Of a DNA stretch of 64,000 bases, positions 1 to 8,031 are shown piece by piece. Location: NCBI GenBank assembly GCA_002452405.1, contig DKFP01000004.1, positions 186,001 through 250,000 on the forward strand. The letters are read 5' to 3'. The position numbers were made by a program, and so were the translations under genes. The notes beneath the pieces were generated by a model. It was not told the DNA's origin. It ran no database searches and was given only the letters and a program-made list of their open reading frames with translations. Origin of the DNA: Deferribacteraceae bacterium UBA6793. GTDB taxonomy: Bacteria > Chrysiogenota > Deferribacteres > Deferribacterales > Geovibrionaceae. Numbering within the stretch: position 1 is the stretch's first letter; each line of letters begins with the position of its first letter.

Positions 1-225
1 GACATAAACAAACTGCCTCTTTCTTTCGACATAGCATGGTATGAGCAGAAGGCTGTTGCGGTGCTCCTCGCACTGCTCTTCCTCGGTGTTAAAGGCGTAC
101 GCCTCGGACCGACCCTTCCCGCTTTCCTTTCTCCCAACGTGGCGAAAGTGCTTGTTGAAAATTTCGACATCAAACCCATCGGTGATGTGGCTGGCGACGT
201 CGAAAAAATAATGATTGGCGCTTAA
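1..225 (+). CDS. hcp: Hybrid-cluster protein (hydroxylamine reductase), C-terminal end
   Basis: The window opens inside this gene; 74 codons in frame 1 remain before a TAA. The peptide contains the segments WYEQKAVAVLLALLFLG and RLGPTLPAFLSPNV, which are typical of the last part of the hybrid-cluster protein Hcp (prismane protein). Hcp holds a 4Fe-4S or 2Fe-2S cluster and a hybrid Fe-S-O cluster and acts in the cytoplasm of anaerobes as a nitric oxide or hydroxylamine reductase. The cluster ligands lie upstream, outside the window, so only family membership can be judged. A palindromic repeat follows 12 bases after the stop. Confidence 0.9.
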   Translation, partial: DINKLPLSFDIAWYEQKAVAVLLALLFLGVKGVRLGPTLPAFLSPNVAKVLVENFDIKPIGDVAGDVEKIMIGA

Positions 226-237
226 TTAATATTCAAT

Positions 238-319
238 GAGACTGCTTCGTCAGCCTGACGTCTTCCTCGCAGAGACAATTTTATGTCTTCGCGAGAGAGC
301 GCAGCGACGAAGCGATCTC
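238..319. repeat. Imperfect palindromic repeat (REP/MITE-like), copy 1
   Basis: The ends GAGACTGCTTCGTC (238-251) and GACGAAGCGATCTC (306-319) are inverted repeats agreeing at 12 of 14 positions. The interior also folds, with CTTCCTCGCAGAGAC against GTCTTCGCGAGAG-like sequence. Related copies lie at about 15985-16066 and 62476-62556. The element sits between the hcp stop and the flavodoxin stop, so it is intergenic between convergent genes, the usual place for such repeats. Confidence 0.8.
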
Positions 320-335
320 ATTTTGACTCAAAAAA

Positions 336-848
336 TTATGCCATCTGTGATGTAAGAATTTCCGCCCAGTCCGCAACGCGTTTTTTTGTCATAGAGGACT
401 GATTGTCCTCATCTATTGCAAGCCCGATGAACTCACCGTCGATAACAGCCTTTGAATCACCGAAGCTGTAACCTTCCGTAGACCATGTGCCCACGATGTT
501 CACCTTACTGTCCACAACTTTTTCGTACAGAGTACCCATTGCATCAAGGAACGTGTCTGCATACGTCTCCTGATCACCCGTACCGAAAAAAGCAACGGTT
601 TTGCCGTTGAAATCCACGTCCTCAAGGTCTCCAAGAATATTTTCCCAGTCGTCCTGAAGGTCGCCCATGCCCCATGTGGAAGAACCGAGGATGAGTTTGT
701 CGTATTGCTCAAATGCAGACTTGGACGCATTCGCGACGTTTATAACGTCCACAACAAACCCTTTCGCATTAAGCGCTGCGGCTATCTTTTGTGCCACAGA
801 TTCAGTAACTCCACTGCTTGATCCGTAAAAAAGCCCTATGCTTCCCAT
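336..848 (-). CDS. Long-chain flavodoxin
   Basis: A 170-residue flavodoxin, a small cytoplasmic FMN electron carrier that can replace ferredoxin under iron limitation. The N-terminus shows the phosphate-binding loop FYGSSSGVTESVA (residues 7-19, equivalent to the T/S-x-T-G-x-T motif), followed by SSTWGMGDLQDDW and the GTGDQETYADTFLDAMGTL segment. The roughly 20-residue insertion before WSTEGYSF marks it as long-chain (FldA/NifF type). The start has a strong ribosome site, AAGGAGG, 6 bases upstream. It is monocistronic, with a sigma-70-like promoter overlapped by a Fur-like box. The likely role is electron transfer to anaerobic oxidoreductases when iron is short. Confidence 0.93.
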   Translation of the reverse strand: MGSIGLFYGSSSGVTESVAQKIAAALNAKGFVVDVINVANASKSAFEQYDKLILGSSTWGMGDLQDDWENILGDLEDVDFNGKTVAFFGTGDQETYADTFLDAMGTLYEKVVDSKVNIVGTWSTEGYSFGDSKAVIDGEFIGLAIDEDNQSSMTKKRVADWAEILTSQMA

Positions 849-886
849 AGAAACCTCCTTTTACATGTAATGTCGTAACCAGAGAC

Positions 887-918
887 ATCTTACATAGATG
901 ATACTGATTGTCAATATC
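887..918 (-). promoter_or_regulatory. Flavodoxin promoter with overlapping Fur-like box
   Basis: On the minus strand TTGACA (909-914) and TAAGAT (887-892) are 16 bases apart and lie about 40 bases before the flavodoxin start. The 19-mer GATACTGATTGTCAATATC at 900-918 matches the classical Fur consensus GATAATGATAATCATTATC at 15 of 19 positions and covers the -35 hexamer. Iron-dependent repression of the flavodoxin is the natural reading. Confidence 0.65.
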
Positions 919-934
919 ATATTAAAAGAAGGCG

Positions 935-961
935 AAAAAAAAGCGGAGCAAAAAGCCCCGC
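935..961 (-). terminator. Rho-independent terminator of the 70-aa gene
   Basis: On the minus strand GCGGGGC pairs with GCTCCGC (one G-U pair) around a five-T loop and is followed by eight T. It lies 8 bases past the stop of the gene at 969-1181. Confidence 0.8.
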
Positions 962-968
962 CTGTTTA

Positions 969-1181
969 TTATTCCTCTTCAATAAGAGCGCCAACAATCT
1001 GTGCTTTGAAATCGTTATAGGATTTCTTATTGTCAAAATCCACGCTTCTTTCAGAAGTACCGTGGTCTACCATAACGGACATCTTAGCATCATCAAACTC
1101 TATCGTATTGAAATTGTTGAGGTTTATCACCAGAGCGTTCTTTCCGTTCTCAAGAATGAAAACCAGTTCTTTATTAAGCAT
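969..1181 (-). CDS. Small conserved-looking hypothetical protein, 70 aa
   Basis: I do not recognise this gene. It encodes an acidic 70-residue soluble protein with no signal peptide, no cysteine and a predicted beta-rich start (LVFILENGKNALVINLNNFN), ending in EEE. The ATG at 1181 is preferred over the in-frame GTG at 1184 because a GGGGG tract stands 5 bases before it. It has its own strong terminator and sits alone between the flavodoxin and the TRAP permease, both on the same strand. Clean initiation and termination signals support a real gene; the function is unknown. Confidence 0.65.
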   Translation of the reverse strand: MLNKELVFILENGKNALVINLNNFNTIEFDDAKMSVMVDHGTSERSVDFDNKKSYNDFKAQIVGALIEEE

Positions 1182-1235
1182 CACTACCCCCTGTTTTCAG
1201 CTACACTATTCATGTTTTACAAATTTGGCAACCAA

Positions 1236-1259
1236 AAAGGCTGTCATGCGACAGCCTTT
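1236..1259 (-). terminator. Terminator overlapping the TRAP permease stop
   Basis: AAAGGCTGTC (1236-1245) and GACAGCCTTT (1250-1259) form a perfect 10-bp stem with a four-base loop, followed on the minus strand by TTTTT. The permease stop codon (1244-1246) lies at the stem-loop boundary, so the 3' coding end is part of the terminator. Confidence 0.8.
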
Positions 1260-3283
1260 CTCATTCTGAATTTTTGTCCGGCATAAACAAGTGCAAGAAT
1301 CAGCACACCAGGGATATACATAATATATTTATCATCAATATGATAGCCAAGCATATCATGTATGCCCGACGGATGGAACAAAAGAAGCGAAGCAACGAGA
1401 AGAAGCGGAATTTCCCATACTTTGTTTTTCGTTATAAACCATTTCTGGATAACTGATGTAAAAGCGAAAGCGCCAAGACATGCCATAGTAAATATCAGCA
1501 GCGCCAAAGGCCAGCTGTATATATTGTCCAGTATCAGATCATGGTTGAAAATGAACATGAACGGAATAATGGCTGTACGCAGATCGTACAGAAAGCCCTG
1601 TATCCCTGTCGGTATCGGGTCGGAACCGGCAAGTGCCGCCGCCGCATAGGACGCAAGCCCCACAGGCGGTGTGTCGTCCGCAAGGATACCGAAATAGAAG
1701 CAGAACAGATGGGCAGCCATAAGAGGAACTATCAGTCCGTAGTTTGCGCCAAGTTCAACAATAATCGGCGCTGTGAGCGATGCCATTACTATATAAGTCG
1801 CTGTGGTCGGAAGCCCCATACCAAGAAGCATACTCGCAATGGCGGTTATGAAAAGCAGTACGAATACGTTACCCTGTGAAAGCGCCTCTACTATCTGGGT
1901 TATCATACCGCCGATACCCATACCGACGATACCGACTATTATACCCGCGGCGGCAGTTGCCAAAGCAACGGAAACCATGTTGCGGGATCCGGCGATAAAG
2001 CCCTGTCCGACGAGTGAAATTGATTTCTTGAATATATCAAGGAAGCTCTTCTGCTCACCTTTGACAAAATTAACTATCTCTCGCACAAATATGATTGCTA
2101 TCAGCAGCATAATTGCATTGAAAGCGGCTTTTTCAGGCGAATGCCTCATAACCACAAGCTCGAAGATAAGAACAAAGATGGGAATGAGAAAATGAAGCCC
2201 GCGCTTGACAGTTTCGAAAAACTTAGGACACTCCTCTTTCGGAAGTCCCCTCATACCAAGTTTTGAAGCCTCAAGATGTGTCACATAGAACAGTGCGAAA
2301 TATGATACGAATGCTGGAATGATAGCCGCTTTGCATACTTCTATATATGGTACGTTGACATACTCTGCTATTATGAACGCAGCTGCACCCATAACAGGAG
2401 GCATAAGCTGTCCGTCTGTGCTGGCGGCAACCTCAGTGGCGGCAGCTTTTGTTGCGGGATACCCCACTTTTTTCATTAGAGGGATAGTGAAAGTTCCGGT
2501 GGTTACGATGTTAGCAACGCTGGAACCGGAGATAAGCCCAGTAAAACCGCTGGCAACAACGGCTGCCTTTGCGGGACCACCCTTGAACCTGCCCAAAAGA
2601 GAAAGCGCAAGGTCTATGAAAAACTTGCCCGCTCCTGCCTTGTCAAGCATGGCGCCGAGCAGAACGTACAGATAGACTATCGATGCCGAAACACCGAGCG
2701 GAATACCGTAAATACCTTCAGATGAAAGGGATATCTGGTTGAGGTATTTGTTCATGGAAACGCCTTTAAATGCCATAAACTCAGGCATATAAGGTCCGAA
2801 GAAAGAATAAGCAGTGAAAACAAGGACTATGAACACAAGAGCGGGACCGATGGCTCTTCTTGTCGCTTCCAGCAGGAAAAAAATGACCATGAAACCGACA
2901 ACTATGTCCGTAATCGAAGGATCGCCCGCACGAACAGCAAGTCCCTCCTGATCCAGAATAACGTAGACCGCAGCAAAAGCACCTGTCGCCGCGAATATAT
3001 AGTCGATAAAAGGTATTTTATGAACAGCGCTGAAAAATCCCATCCATTTTTTCGGACGTTTGAACATGGGAACGCTGAGAAAAAGAATAGCAATTGCAAA
3101 TGCAAGGTGAACAGCCCTTACGGTTGTTCCGTCCAGAATAAGAAAACTGGCAAGCGAGAGCTGAAAAATCGCCCACGCGATAGCGATAACCCCGATAAGC
3201 GCCTTTTCAAACCGCCCTGTGGTTCGCACCTCTCCCGTTTCTTCACGCAGAATCTCTTCCGCGGTTTTAAGAGTTTTAGACAT
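1244..3283 (-). CDS. TRAP transporter permease, fused small and large subunits (TAXI type)
   Basis: A 679-residue integral inner-membrane protein. It starts with four hydrophobic segments (residues about 27-165) corresponding to the DctQ-like small subunit, then a DctM-like block of about twelve helices. The large-subunit signature is seen as SGSSVANIVTTGTFTIPLMKK and GLPTTATYIVMASL. With the solute-binding protein encoded just upstream it forms a tripartite ATP-independent periplasmic transporter, which imports organic acids or amino acids using an ion gradient. Fused permeases pair with TAXI-type binding proteins, as here. A stable hairpin separates the two genes. The substrate is not evident from sequence. 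Confidence 0.93.
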   Translation of the reverse strand: MSKTLKTAEEILREETGEVRTTGRFEKALIGVIAIAWAIFQLSLASFLILDGTTVRAVHLAFAIAILFLSVPMFKRPKKWMGFFSAVHKIPFIDYIFAATGAFAAVYVILDQEGLAVRAGDPSITDIVVGFMVIFFLLEATRRAIGPALVFIVLVFTAYSFFGPYMPEFMAFKGVSMNKYLNQISLSSEGIYGIPLGVSASIVYLYVLLGAMLDKAGAGKFFIDLALSLLGRFKGGPAKAAVVASGFTGLISGSSVANIVTTGTFTIPLMKKVGYPATKAAATEVAASTDGQLMPPVMGAAAFIIAEYVNVPYIEVCKAAIIPAFVSYFALFYVTHLEASKLGMRGLPKEECPKFFETVKRGLHFLIPIFVLIFELVVMRHSPEKAAFNAIMLLIAIIFVREIVNFVKGEQKSFLDIFKKSISLVGQGFIAGSRNMVSVALATAAAGIIVGIVGMGIGGMITQIVEALSQGNVFVLLFITAIASMLLGMGLPTTATYIVMASLTAPIIVELGANYGLIVPLMAAHLFCFYFGILADDTPPVGLASYAAAALAGSDPIPTGIQGFLYDLRTAIIPFMFIFNHDLILDNIYSWPLALLIFTMACLGAFAFTSVIQKWFITKNKVWEIPLLLVASLLLFHPSGIHDMLGYHIDDKYIMYIPGVLILALVYAGQKFRMRKAVA

Positions 3284-3310
3284 AGACTACCTCTTTAGGG
3301 TGAATAAAAC

Positions 3311-3330
3311 GGGGTCGGAAGACCGACCCC
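3311..3330 (-). promoter_or_regulatory. Intercistronic hairpin between binding protein and permease
   Basis: GGGGTCGG and CCGACCCC form a perfect 8-bp GC-rich stem with a four-base loop, 20 bases after the binding-protein stop. There is no strong T tract on the minus strand, so it looks like an attenuator or mRNA stabiliser that keeps the binding protein in excess over the permease. Confidence 0.55.
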
Positions 3331-3350
3331 GCGGATTGATTGTTAAAAAA

Positions 3351-4343
3351 TTATCTGAGGCTGGAGCTGATGTATTTGTCCAGACCCGCTTCTTTGTAAT
3401 ACTTCATCGCGCCGGGGTGAACAGGTGCTGTAAGTCCTTGCAGCATATCCTGTTTTGTAAGGTCTGCGAATGCGGGATGAAGTGTCTTGAACTCTTCGAA
3501 GTTGTCAAAAACCTCTTTGGTGACAGCGTAAACAACTTTATCAGGTACGTCGGCAGATGTTACCAGAGTTGCGTTAACACCTACCGCGGGAACTTTTTTA
3601 CCATCGTTAACTGCTGTGGGATAATCTTTGATATTGATGAAAGTTTTTACATAGTAAGGAAATTTTTTGACAAGATAGTCTGCCTGTGCACCTTCAACGG
3701 GAACGAAACGGACTTTGATGCGACCGGACGTAGCCTCTTTGATGTTACTGTTGGGATGACCAACTGTATAGAAGAAAGCGTCTATTCTTTCGTCCTGAAG
3801 CAGGGCGGGAGATTCAACTGCTTTTGCTTTTTCAACCTTTACATCGGAAAATTTCAGTCCGGCTGCATCAAAAAAGTCTTCGGAGTTGATATATTGTCCG
3901 GAACCGGGGTTACCGATGTTTATTATTTTGCCTTTCATATCGGAAAGTTTCTTAATTCCGCTTTTGTCGGAAGCAACGATTGTAACTACTTCGGGGTGAA
4001 GAGAGAAGACTGAACGGAGTTTTTTCTGAGGTCCTTTTTCTTTCCATGACTCAAGACCTTTGAAAGCCTGATACTGGATGTCTGACTGGGATATACCGAA
4101 CTCAAGATCTCCGGCAAGAACCGCGTTTACATTGTAAACTGACCCGCCTGTTGATTCAACTGTGGATTTGATGTCATAAACATCGGATTTTTTGTTGACC
4201 ATACGGCTGATAGCGCCGCCCGTGGGGTAATAAACTCCCGTAACTGCGCCTGTGCCTATTGTTACGAAAGTTTTAGCGAAAGCCGCGGGAACTAGTGAAA
4301 CCGCAAAAAGAGCGGCAGTAAGGAAAAGAAAAAACTTTTTCAT
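3351..4343 (-). CDS. TAXI family TRAP solute-binding protein
   Basis: A 330-residue periplasmic protein with a clear signal peptide (MKKFFLFLTAALFAVSLV, cleavage after AFA). The mature start FVTIGTGAVTGVYYPTGGAI is the hallmark of the TAXI (TRAP-associated extracytoplasmic immunogenic) family. Later segments DMKGKIINIGNPGSGQY and DAFFYTVGHPN fit the ligand cleft of the family. The ATG at 4343 is chosen over an upstream in-frame start because a GGAGG site lies 6 bases before it and the signal peptide starts there. It captures the substrate and delivers it to the fused permease encoded downstream. Confidence 0.93.
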   Translation of the reverse strand: MKKFFLFLTAALFAVSLVPAAFAKTFVTIGTGAVTGVYYPTGGAISRMVNKKSDVYDIKSTVESTGGSVYNVNAVLAGDLEFGISQSDIQYQAFKGLESWKEKGPQKKLRSVFSLHPEVVTIVASDKSGIKKLSDMKGKIINIGNPGSGQYINSEDFFDAAGLKFSDVKVEKAKAVESPALLQDERIDAFFYTVGHPNSNIKEATSGRIKVRFVPVEGAQADYLVKKFPYYVKTFINIKDYPTAVNDGKKVPAVGVNATLVTSADVPDKVVYAVTKEVFDNFEEFKTLHPAFADLTKQDMLQGLTAPVHPGAMKYYKEAGLDKYISSSLR

Positions 4344-4415
4344 ACGATCCTCCAAATTAAATTGGTCCCTGAAGTTAAAAGTATAACAAAATTTTTCTAT
4401 AATTTCCACACTGCA

Positions 4416-5756
4416 TTATTCATCTATGAACCTTGCTGCTCCGGAGCGGTACGCTGCCGTTTCGACATCCTTTGCCACCGCGTTATGCACGTTCTGGTCA
4501 AGGATATTCGGCACAAGGTCGCCTTCAAGAGCAAATGCCGCAATCGCCTTTGCAGCCGCTATTTTCATCTGATCGTTTATGGTTATGGCATTTGCCGCCA
4601 AAGCACCTTTGAACAGACCGGGAAATGCAAGAGCGTTATTAACGGATTTGCCGTCAGCGGCAAAAATGGCTCCGTGCTTAACGGCAAGATCCGGGTCTAT
4701 TTCTGGATTGGGATTTGAAAGCGCAAGGATAACATGCCCTTCCTGAACCATGTCCGGAGTTATAAGATCCGGGCAACCTGTTGTCGCTATGACGATTCTG
4801 GATTCAGTCACCACACCGCGCAGGTCTTTTCTGTTTCCTCCGAGGCTTTCAAACCTGTCCATAGCGGAAACGTCCAGGTCGACGCCGTTAAATGTCTTGA
4901 CACCGTAGGCTTTCAGCAGCTTCATAATGCCCGTGCCTGCTGCACCGAGACCTATGATGCCGACGCTGGATTCGCGCAGGTTAATAAACGTGTATTTGGC
5001 AATGTTGATAAGAGCCGCAAGAACAACAACAGCCGTTCCATGCTGGTCGTCGTGCATAACGGGAATATCAAGCATTGCGTCGAGTTTTTCCTCTATCTCG
5101 AAACATTCAGGCGCTTTTATATCTTCAAGTTTTATGGCGCCGAAAGTGGGCGCTATATGTTTTATGGTATTGATTATCTCGTCGGGATCTTTAGTGTCCA
5201 GCAGTATCGGTATACCGTTTATTCCTGAAAGGAGCTTGAACAGCATCCCTTTGCCCTCCATAACGGGCATACCGGCAACCGCGCCGATGTCACCCAGACC
5301 AAGTATCGCAGTTCCGTTCGTGACTATAGCAACGTTGTTGCTTATGGTTGTGAATTTTCGTGCCAGCGCAGGGTTTTTATGGATTTTATGGCATATGGAT
5401 GCAACACCGGGAGTATAAACTATGCGCAGGTCGTCGAGACTGTTGATATCCACCGTGGGGCGAATTTCGATCTTGCCTCCCATGTGGGTTTCCTCAACAA
5501 TGTCGGTTACGGAGACAAGCTCCATGCCCTCAATATTCTTAATGGACGCCAGTATATCGTTAAGGACGTTCTCGTCTTCTGCATAAACGTCCAGTGCCCG
5601 TATCTTGTAGCCTTTTCCAAGGTGCGATGTGGATATCTCGCCTATGAGTCCGCCGCATCTGCCTATGGCTGTTGTGAGCTGTCCGAGAAATCCGGGTTTA
5701 TCGGTGACCTTCACCGTAAGTTTTCTTATCACTTTGTTAGAGTATTCAATTCTCAT
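4416..5756 (-). CDS. NAD(P)-dependent malic enzyme with N-terminal ACT domain
   Basis: A 446-residue cytoplasmic enzyme converting malate to pyruvate and CO2. Residues about 1-80 form an ACT-type regulatory domain (VTDKPGFLGQLTTAIG). The malic domain follows with VYTPGVASICHKI, GTAILGLGDIGAVAGMPVMEGK, the lysine segment KLEDIKAPECFEIEEKL and the metal-site motif HDDQHGTAVVV. The NAD-binding domain begins at VGIIGLGAAGTGIMKLL. The ATG at 5756 has a GGAG site 6 bases upstream and fits the ACT start; a longer reading to 5801 is less likely. It overlaps the end of the upstream small cysteine-rich gene by 11 bases, so the two are translationally linked. The ACT domain suggests allosteric control by an amino acid (inference). 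Confidence 0.92.
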   Translation of the reverse strand: MRIEYSNKVIRKLTVKVTDKPGFLGQLTTAIGRCGGLIGEISTSHLGKGYKIRALDVYAEDENVLNDILASIKNIEGMELVSVTDIVEETHMGGKIEIRPTVDINSLDDLRIVYTPGVASICHKIHKNPALARKFTTISNNVAIVTNGTAILGLGDIGAVAGMPVMEGKGMLFKLLSGINGIPILLDTKDPDEIINTIKHIAPTFGAIKLEDIKAPECFEIEEKLDAMLDIPVMHDDQHGTAVVVLAALINIAKYTFINLRESSVGIIGLGAAGTGIMKLLKAYGVKTFNGVDLDVSAMDRFESLGGNRKDLRGVVTESRIVIATTGCPDLITPDMVQEGHVILALSNPNPEIDPDLAVKHGAIFAADGKSVNNALAFPGLFKGALAANAITINDQMKIAAAKAIAAFALEGDLVPNILDQNVHNAVAKDVETAAYRSGAARFIDE

Positions 5757-5973
5757 CTTCTTCTCCGGTATCAAGAAATTTTTCCCATGTTTCCGGTTCA
5801 AACATGGTGCAGGATTTTCGGGGTGATTTCATGTACTTATCCGCCGCAGCACATTTCAGGCTGAAGCAGGTTTTCATCTCAGGTATCAGAAGTCTGCGAA
5901 GGTGCACGCACTGGGCACATTTCGAGTCTTCAACTATAACGTTTTTTCCGGAACACTTTGATGTCTTTGCCAT
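5746..5973 (-). CDS. Small cysteine-rich protein upstream of malic enzyme
   Basis: A 75-residue protein of unrecognised family. It carries seven cysteines (CSGKN, CAQCVHLRRLL, CFSLKCAAADKYM, CTMF), a spacing that suggests a metal-binding or Fe-S fold rather than disulfides because there is no signal peptide. Its last codons overlap the malic enzyme start by 11 bases, which argues for co-translation. The ATG at 5973 is preceded by a GG-containing purine stretch. It may be a small zinc or redox partner. It is real on the basis of coupling and length; the function is unknown. Confidence 0.7.
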   Translation of the reverse strand: MAKTSKCSGKNVIVEDSKCAQCVHLRRLLIPEMKTCFSLKCAAADKYMKSPRKSCTMFEPETWEKFLDTGEEDEN

Positions 5974-6002
5974 AACCCGCCTTTAGGACAAGTATAGTGC
6001 TT

Positions 6003-7259
6003 TCAGATGCTGTTGTAAACGGATTGCTGTTCTGCCAGCCAGTCAAGCCCTTTGAATTTGATATCGCTGATATCTTCTTCGGTGAGTTTGAGAGCGGCGA
6101 GCTTATTTCTTTTTATCTCGGAATTGTTGTCGTCCACATCTTCAAGTATAGCAAGAAGATTCCCTATTTCTCCCTTTCTGTCAAGCACTGCTTCTTTTAT
6201 AAGCGGTTTTACGTTGATTGAGTCCATAAGATCCTCTTTTGTAATACCGAGAACAACGTCAACGTATGACAGAAGACCTATGAAGAAAGCGTCTGCCCTG
6301 CCGTGATAGTTTTCTCCGAAGACCCGGACACAGAGAAGTTCCAGAGTGTGCGCGCGGAGCATCGCCGTTTCCAGCAGTGTGGATTTGAACCTTTTGCCGC
6401 CTGTGCTGGCATAGAGCATTATGGTGAGCCACTTGCGCATATTTTCCCTGCCGATGAGGGTCAGCGCATGGCGGATACTGATTATCTCGTTTCTCAGACA
6501 GTAGGAACAGGCGTTTATCAGTTTCAGAAGTTTCAGGGTAAGCTCAGGCTGTATCCTGAACTCAGCCTCAATCTTCTCTATATCCGCATTCTGGGAGAGG
6601 TGGGAGAGAAGGCGTATGATGGTCGCTTTACCCGGTTCAATGTTCTTTTTATTCATTATGGTTGGCTTTTCAAAGAAAAAGCCCTGAAAAAGCTCAAATC
6701 CGCAATCTCTCGTAAAATCGAAATCCTCACGGGTCTCAACCTTTTCCGCCAGCAGTTTCATATGTTTGCCGTGGAATATCTTTTCCACGCGCTCCATCTT
6801 TATGAGGCAGTTCTCTTTCATATCAACTTTCAGATATTCAACATACGGAAACAGAGGCATGAACATTGCAAAATACTCGGAACTCAGCACAAAGTCATCA
6901 AGTGCGAAAAGATATCCGGCTCTGAAATATGCCGCGACCTTTTCAACCACCTCTTTTTTCACGTTGGTTGTTTCGACTATCTCAAAAACGACTTTATCCT
7001 TTGGCAAAACATCAAGAATATCCTGAACAATGATATCGTCGTCGATGTTCACGAATGCATATTTGCCGTTTGTAAGACTTTTTATGCCGAAATTTTGAAA
7101 TATGTTGACCAGCACCCTTGAGGTTGCCACAACCGAATCATAAATTTCCGCTTTGTTTTCAGTGCAGCCCGCCTTTCTGAACAAAAATTCGTAACCGAAT
7201 ATTTCTTCGTTCGCGTCAAGAATGGGCTGGCGTCCAACCAGAAAATTATCAAATATCAT
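6003..7259 (-). CDS. EAL-HDOD signalling protein (degenerate EAL, YuxH/CdgJ type)
   Basis: A 418-residue cytoplasmic protein. Residues about 1-190 form an EAL-like domain starting FLVGRQPILDANEEIFGYEFLFR; the catalytic EAL triad is replaced by EFL and other metal ligands look absent, so phosphodiesterase activity is doubtful. The C-terminal half is an HDOD domain (LSQNADIEKIEAEFRIQP through CSYCLRNEIISIRHALTLIGR). Proteins of this layout act in cyclic-di-GMP-linked control of motility or biofilm, often as receptors. The ATG at 7259 with AGG upstream is preferred; a TTG at 7286 is possible. It is divergent from the HD hydrolase gene. Confidence 0.85.
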   Translation of the reverse strand: MIFDNFLVGRQPILDANEEIFGYEFLFRKAGCTENKAEIYDSVVATSRVLVNIFQNFGIKSLTNGKYAFVNIDDDIIVQDILDVLPKDKVVFEIVETTNVKKEVVEKVAAYFRAGYLFALDDFVLSSEYFAMFMPLFPYVEYLKVDMKENCLIKMERVEKIFHGKHMKLLAEKVETREDFDFTRDCGFELFQGFFFEKPTIMNKKNIEPGKATIIRLLSHLSQNADIEKIEAEFRIQPELTLKLLKLINACSYCLRNEIISIRHALTLIGRENMRKWLTIMLYASTGGKRFKSTLLETAMLRAHTLELLCVRVFGENYHGRADAFFIGLLSYVDVVLGITKEDLMDSINVKPLIKEAVLDRKGEIGNLLAILEDVDDNNSEIKRNKLAALKLTEEDISDIKFKGLDWLAEQQSVYNSI

Positions 7260-7361
7260 CTGCCTGCACACTTTGTTTTTTATCAATATAACATCTCATA
7301 AAGAAAAAATCATCACTAAACATCCGTTATTTTTATGCGATACCATAATAGGGAGGTGTCT

Positions 7362-7937
7362 ATGGGACTCGGACAATATCTTCTTGCAGCAAGAAAACTT
7401 AATCATATCAGCAGATGGGCGAGCGATTTCATGCACGTACGGTCTTCGGTTTCAGAACACTCTTTTCTTGTGACGCAGATTGCACAAATGCTCGGAATCA
7501 TAGAAGAACAGCACGGAAGCTCTGTGAACTGGGAGATACTCTACAAAAAAGCACTGAACCACGATGTCATAGAGGCTTTCACCGGGGATATACTCAGCCA
7601 CGTTAAAAACAAAACGCCGAAAATGAAGGCTGCTGTGTCAGACATAGAAGACATGATAGTTGAAGAATTGCTGCTTTCCGACATGGAGGAACCGTACAAA
7701 AGCATATACCACAACATGCTTTTCAATGGAAAAGACGAAACACTTGAAGGAAAAATACTTAAATACGCGGACTATATCGACGCTATGCTGGAGTGCCTGA
7801 CAGAGGTGAAGCTGGGAAACAATTCACCTTTCAAAAGAAAATATCTTGAAATAAGAGATAAATGCGCAAAATCAGACCTCGCCAGCGTACAGTATTTCCT
7901 CAACGTTATTCTGCCGGAACTGGACAATATTATCTAA
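7362..7937 (+). CDS. HD-domain hydrolase, YfbR-like 5'-deoxynucleotidase
   Basis: A 191-residue cytoplasmic enzyme of the HD superfamily. Metal ligands are visible in order as H (VSEHSFLV), the HD pair (LNHDVIEAFTGDI) and a later D (KYADYIDAMLE). The pattern RWASDFMHVRSSVSEHS matches YfbR-type 5'-nucleotidases, which remove phosphate from deoxynucleoside monophosphates. The start at 7362 follows a GGGAGGTG ribosome site; the upstream in-frame ATG at 7335 has none. It is a single gene, divergent from the EAL-HDOD gene and upstream of the cytochrome b gene on the same strand. A role in nucleotide pool control is likely; the exact substrate is inferred. Confidence 0.85.
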   Translation: MGLGQYLLAARKLNHISRWASDFMHVRSSVSEHSFLVTQIAQMLGIIEEQHGSSVNWEILYKKALNHDVIEAFTGDILSHVKNKTPKMKAAVSDIEDMIVEELLLSDMEEPYKSIYHNMLFNGKDETLEGKILKYADYIDAMLECLTEVKLGNNSPFKRKYLEIRDKCAKSDLASVQYFLNVILPELDNII

Positions 7938-8031
7938 TGTTCATATTTTTTTCATTTTAAACGAAGGTTTGATGGATATTTACAGAAAAAAGTTATACAC
8001 TTACGTATATTAAAAATCTCAGGAGGATGCC

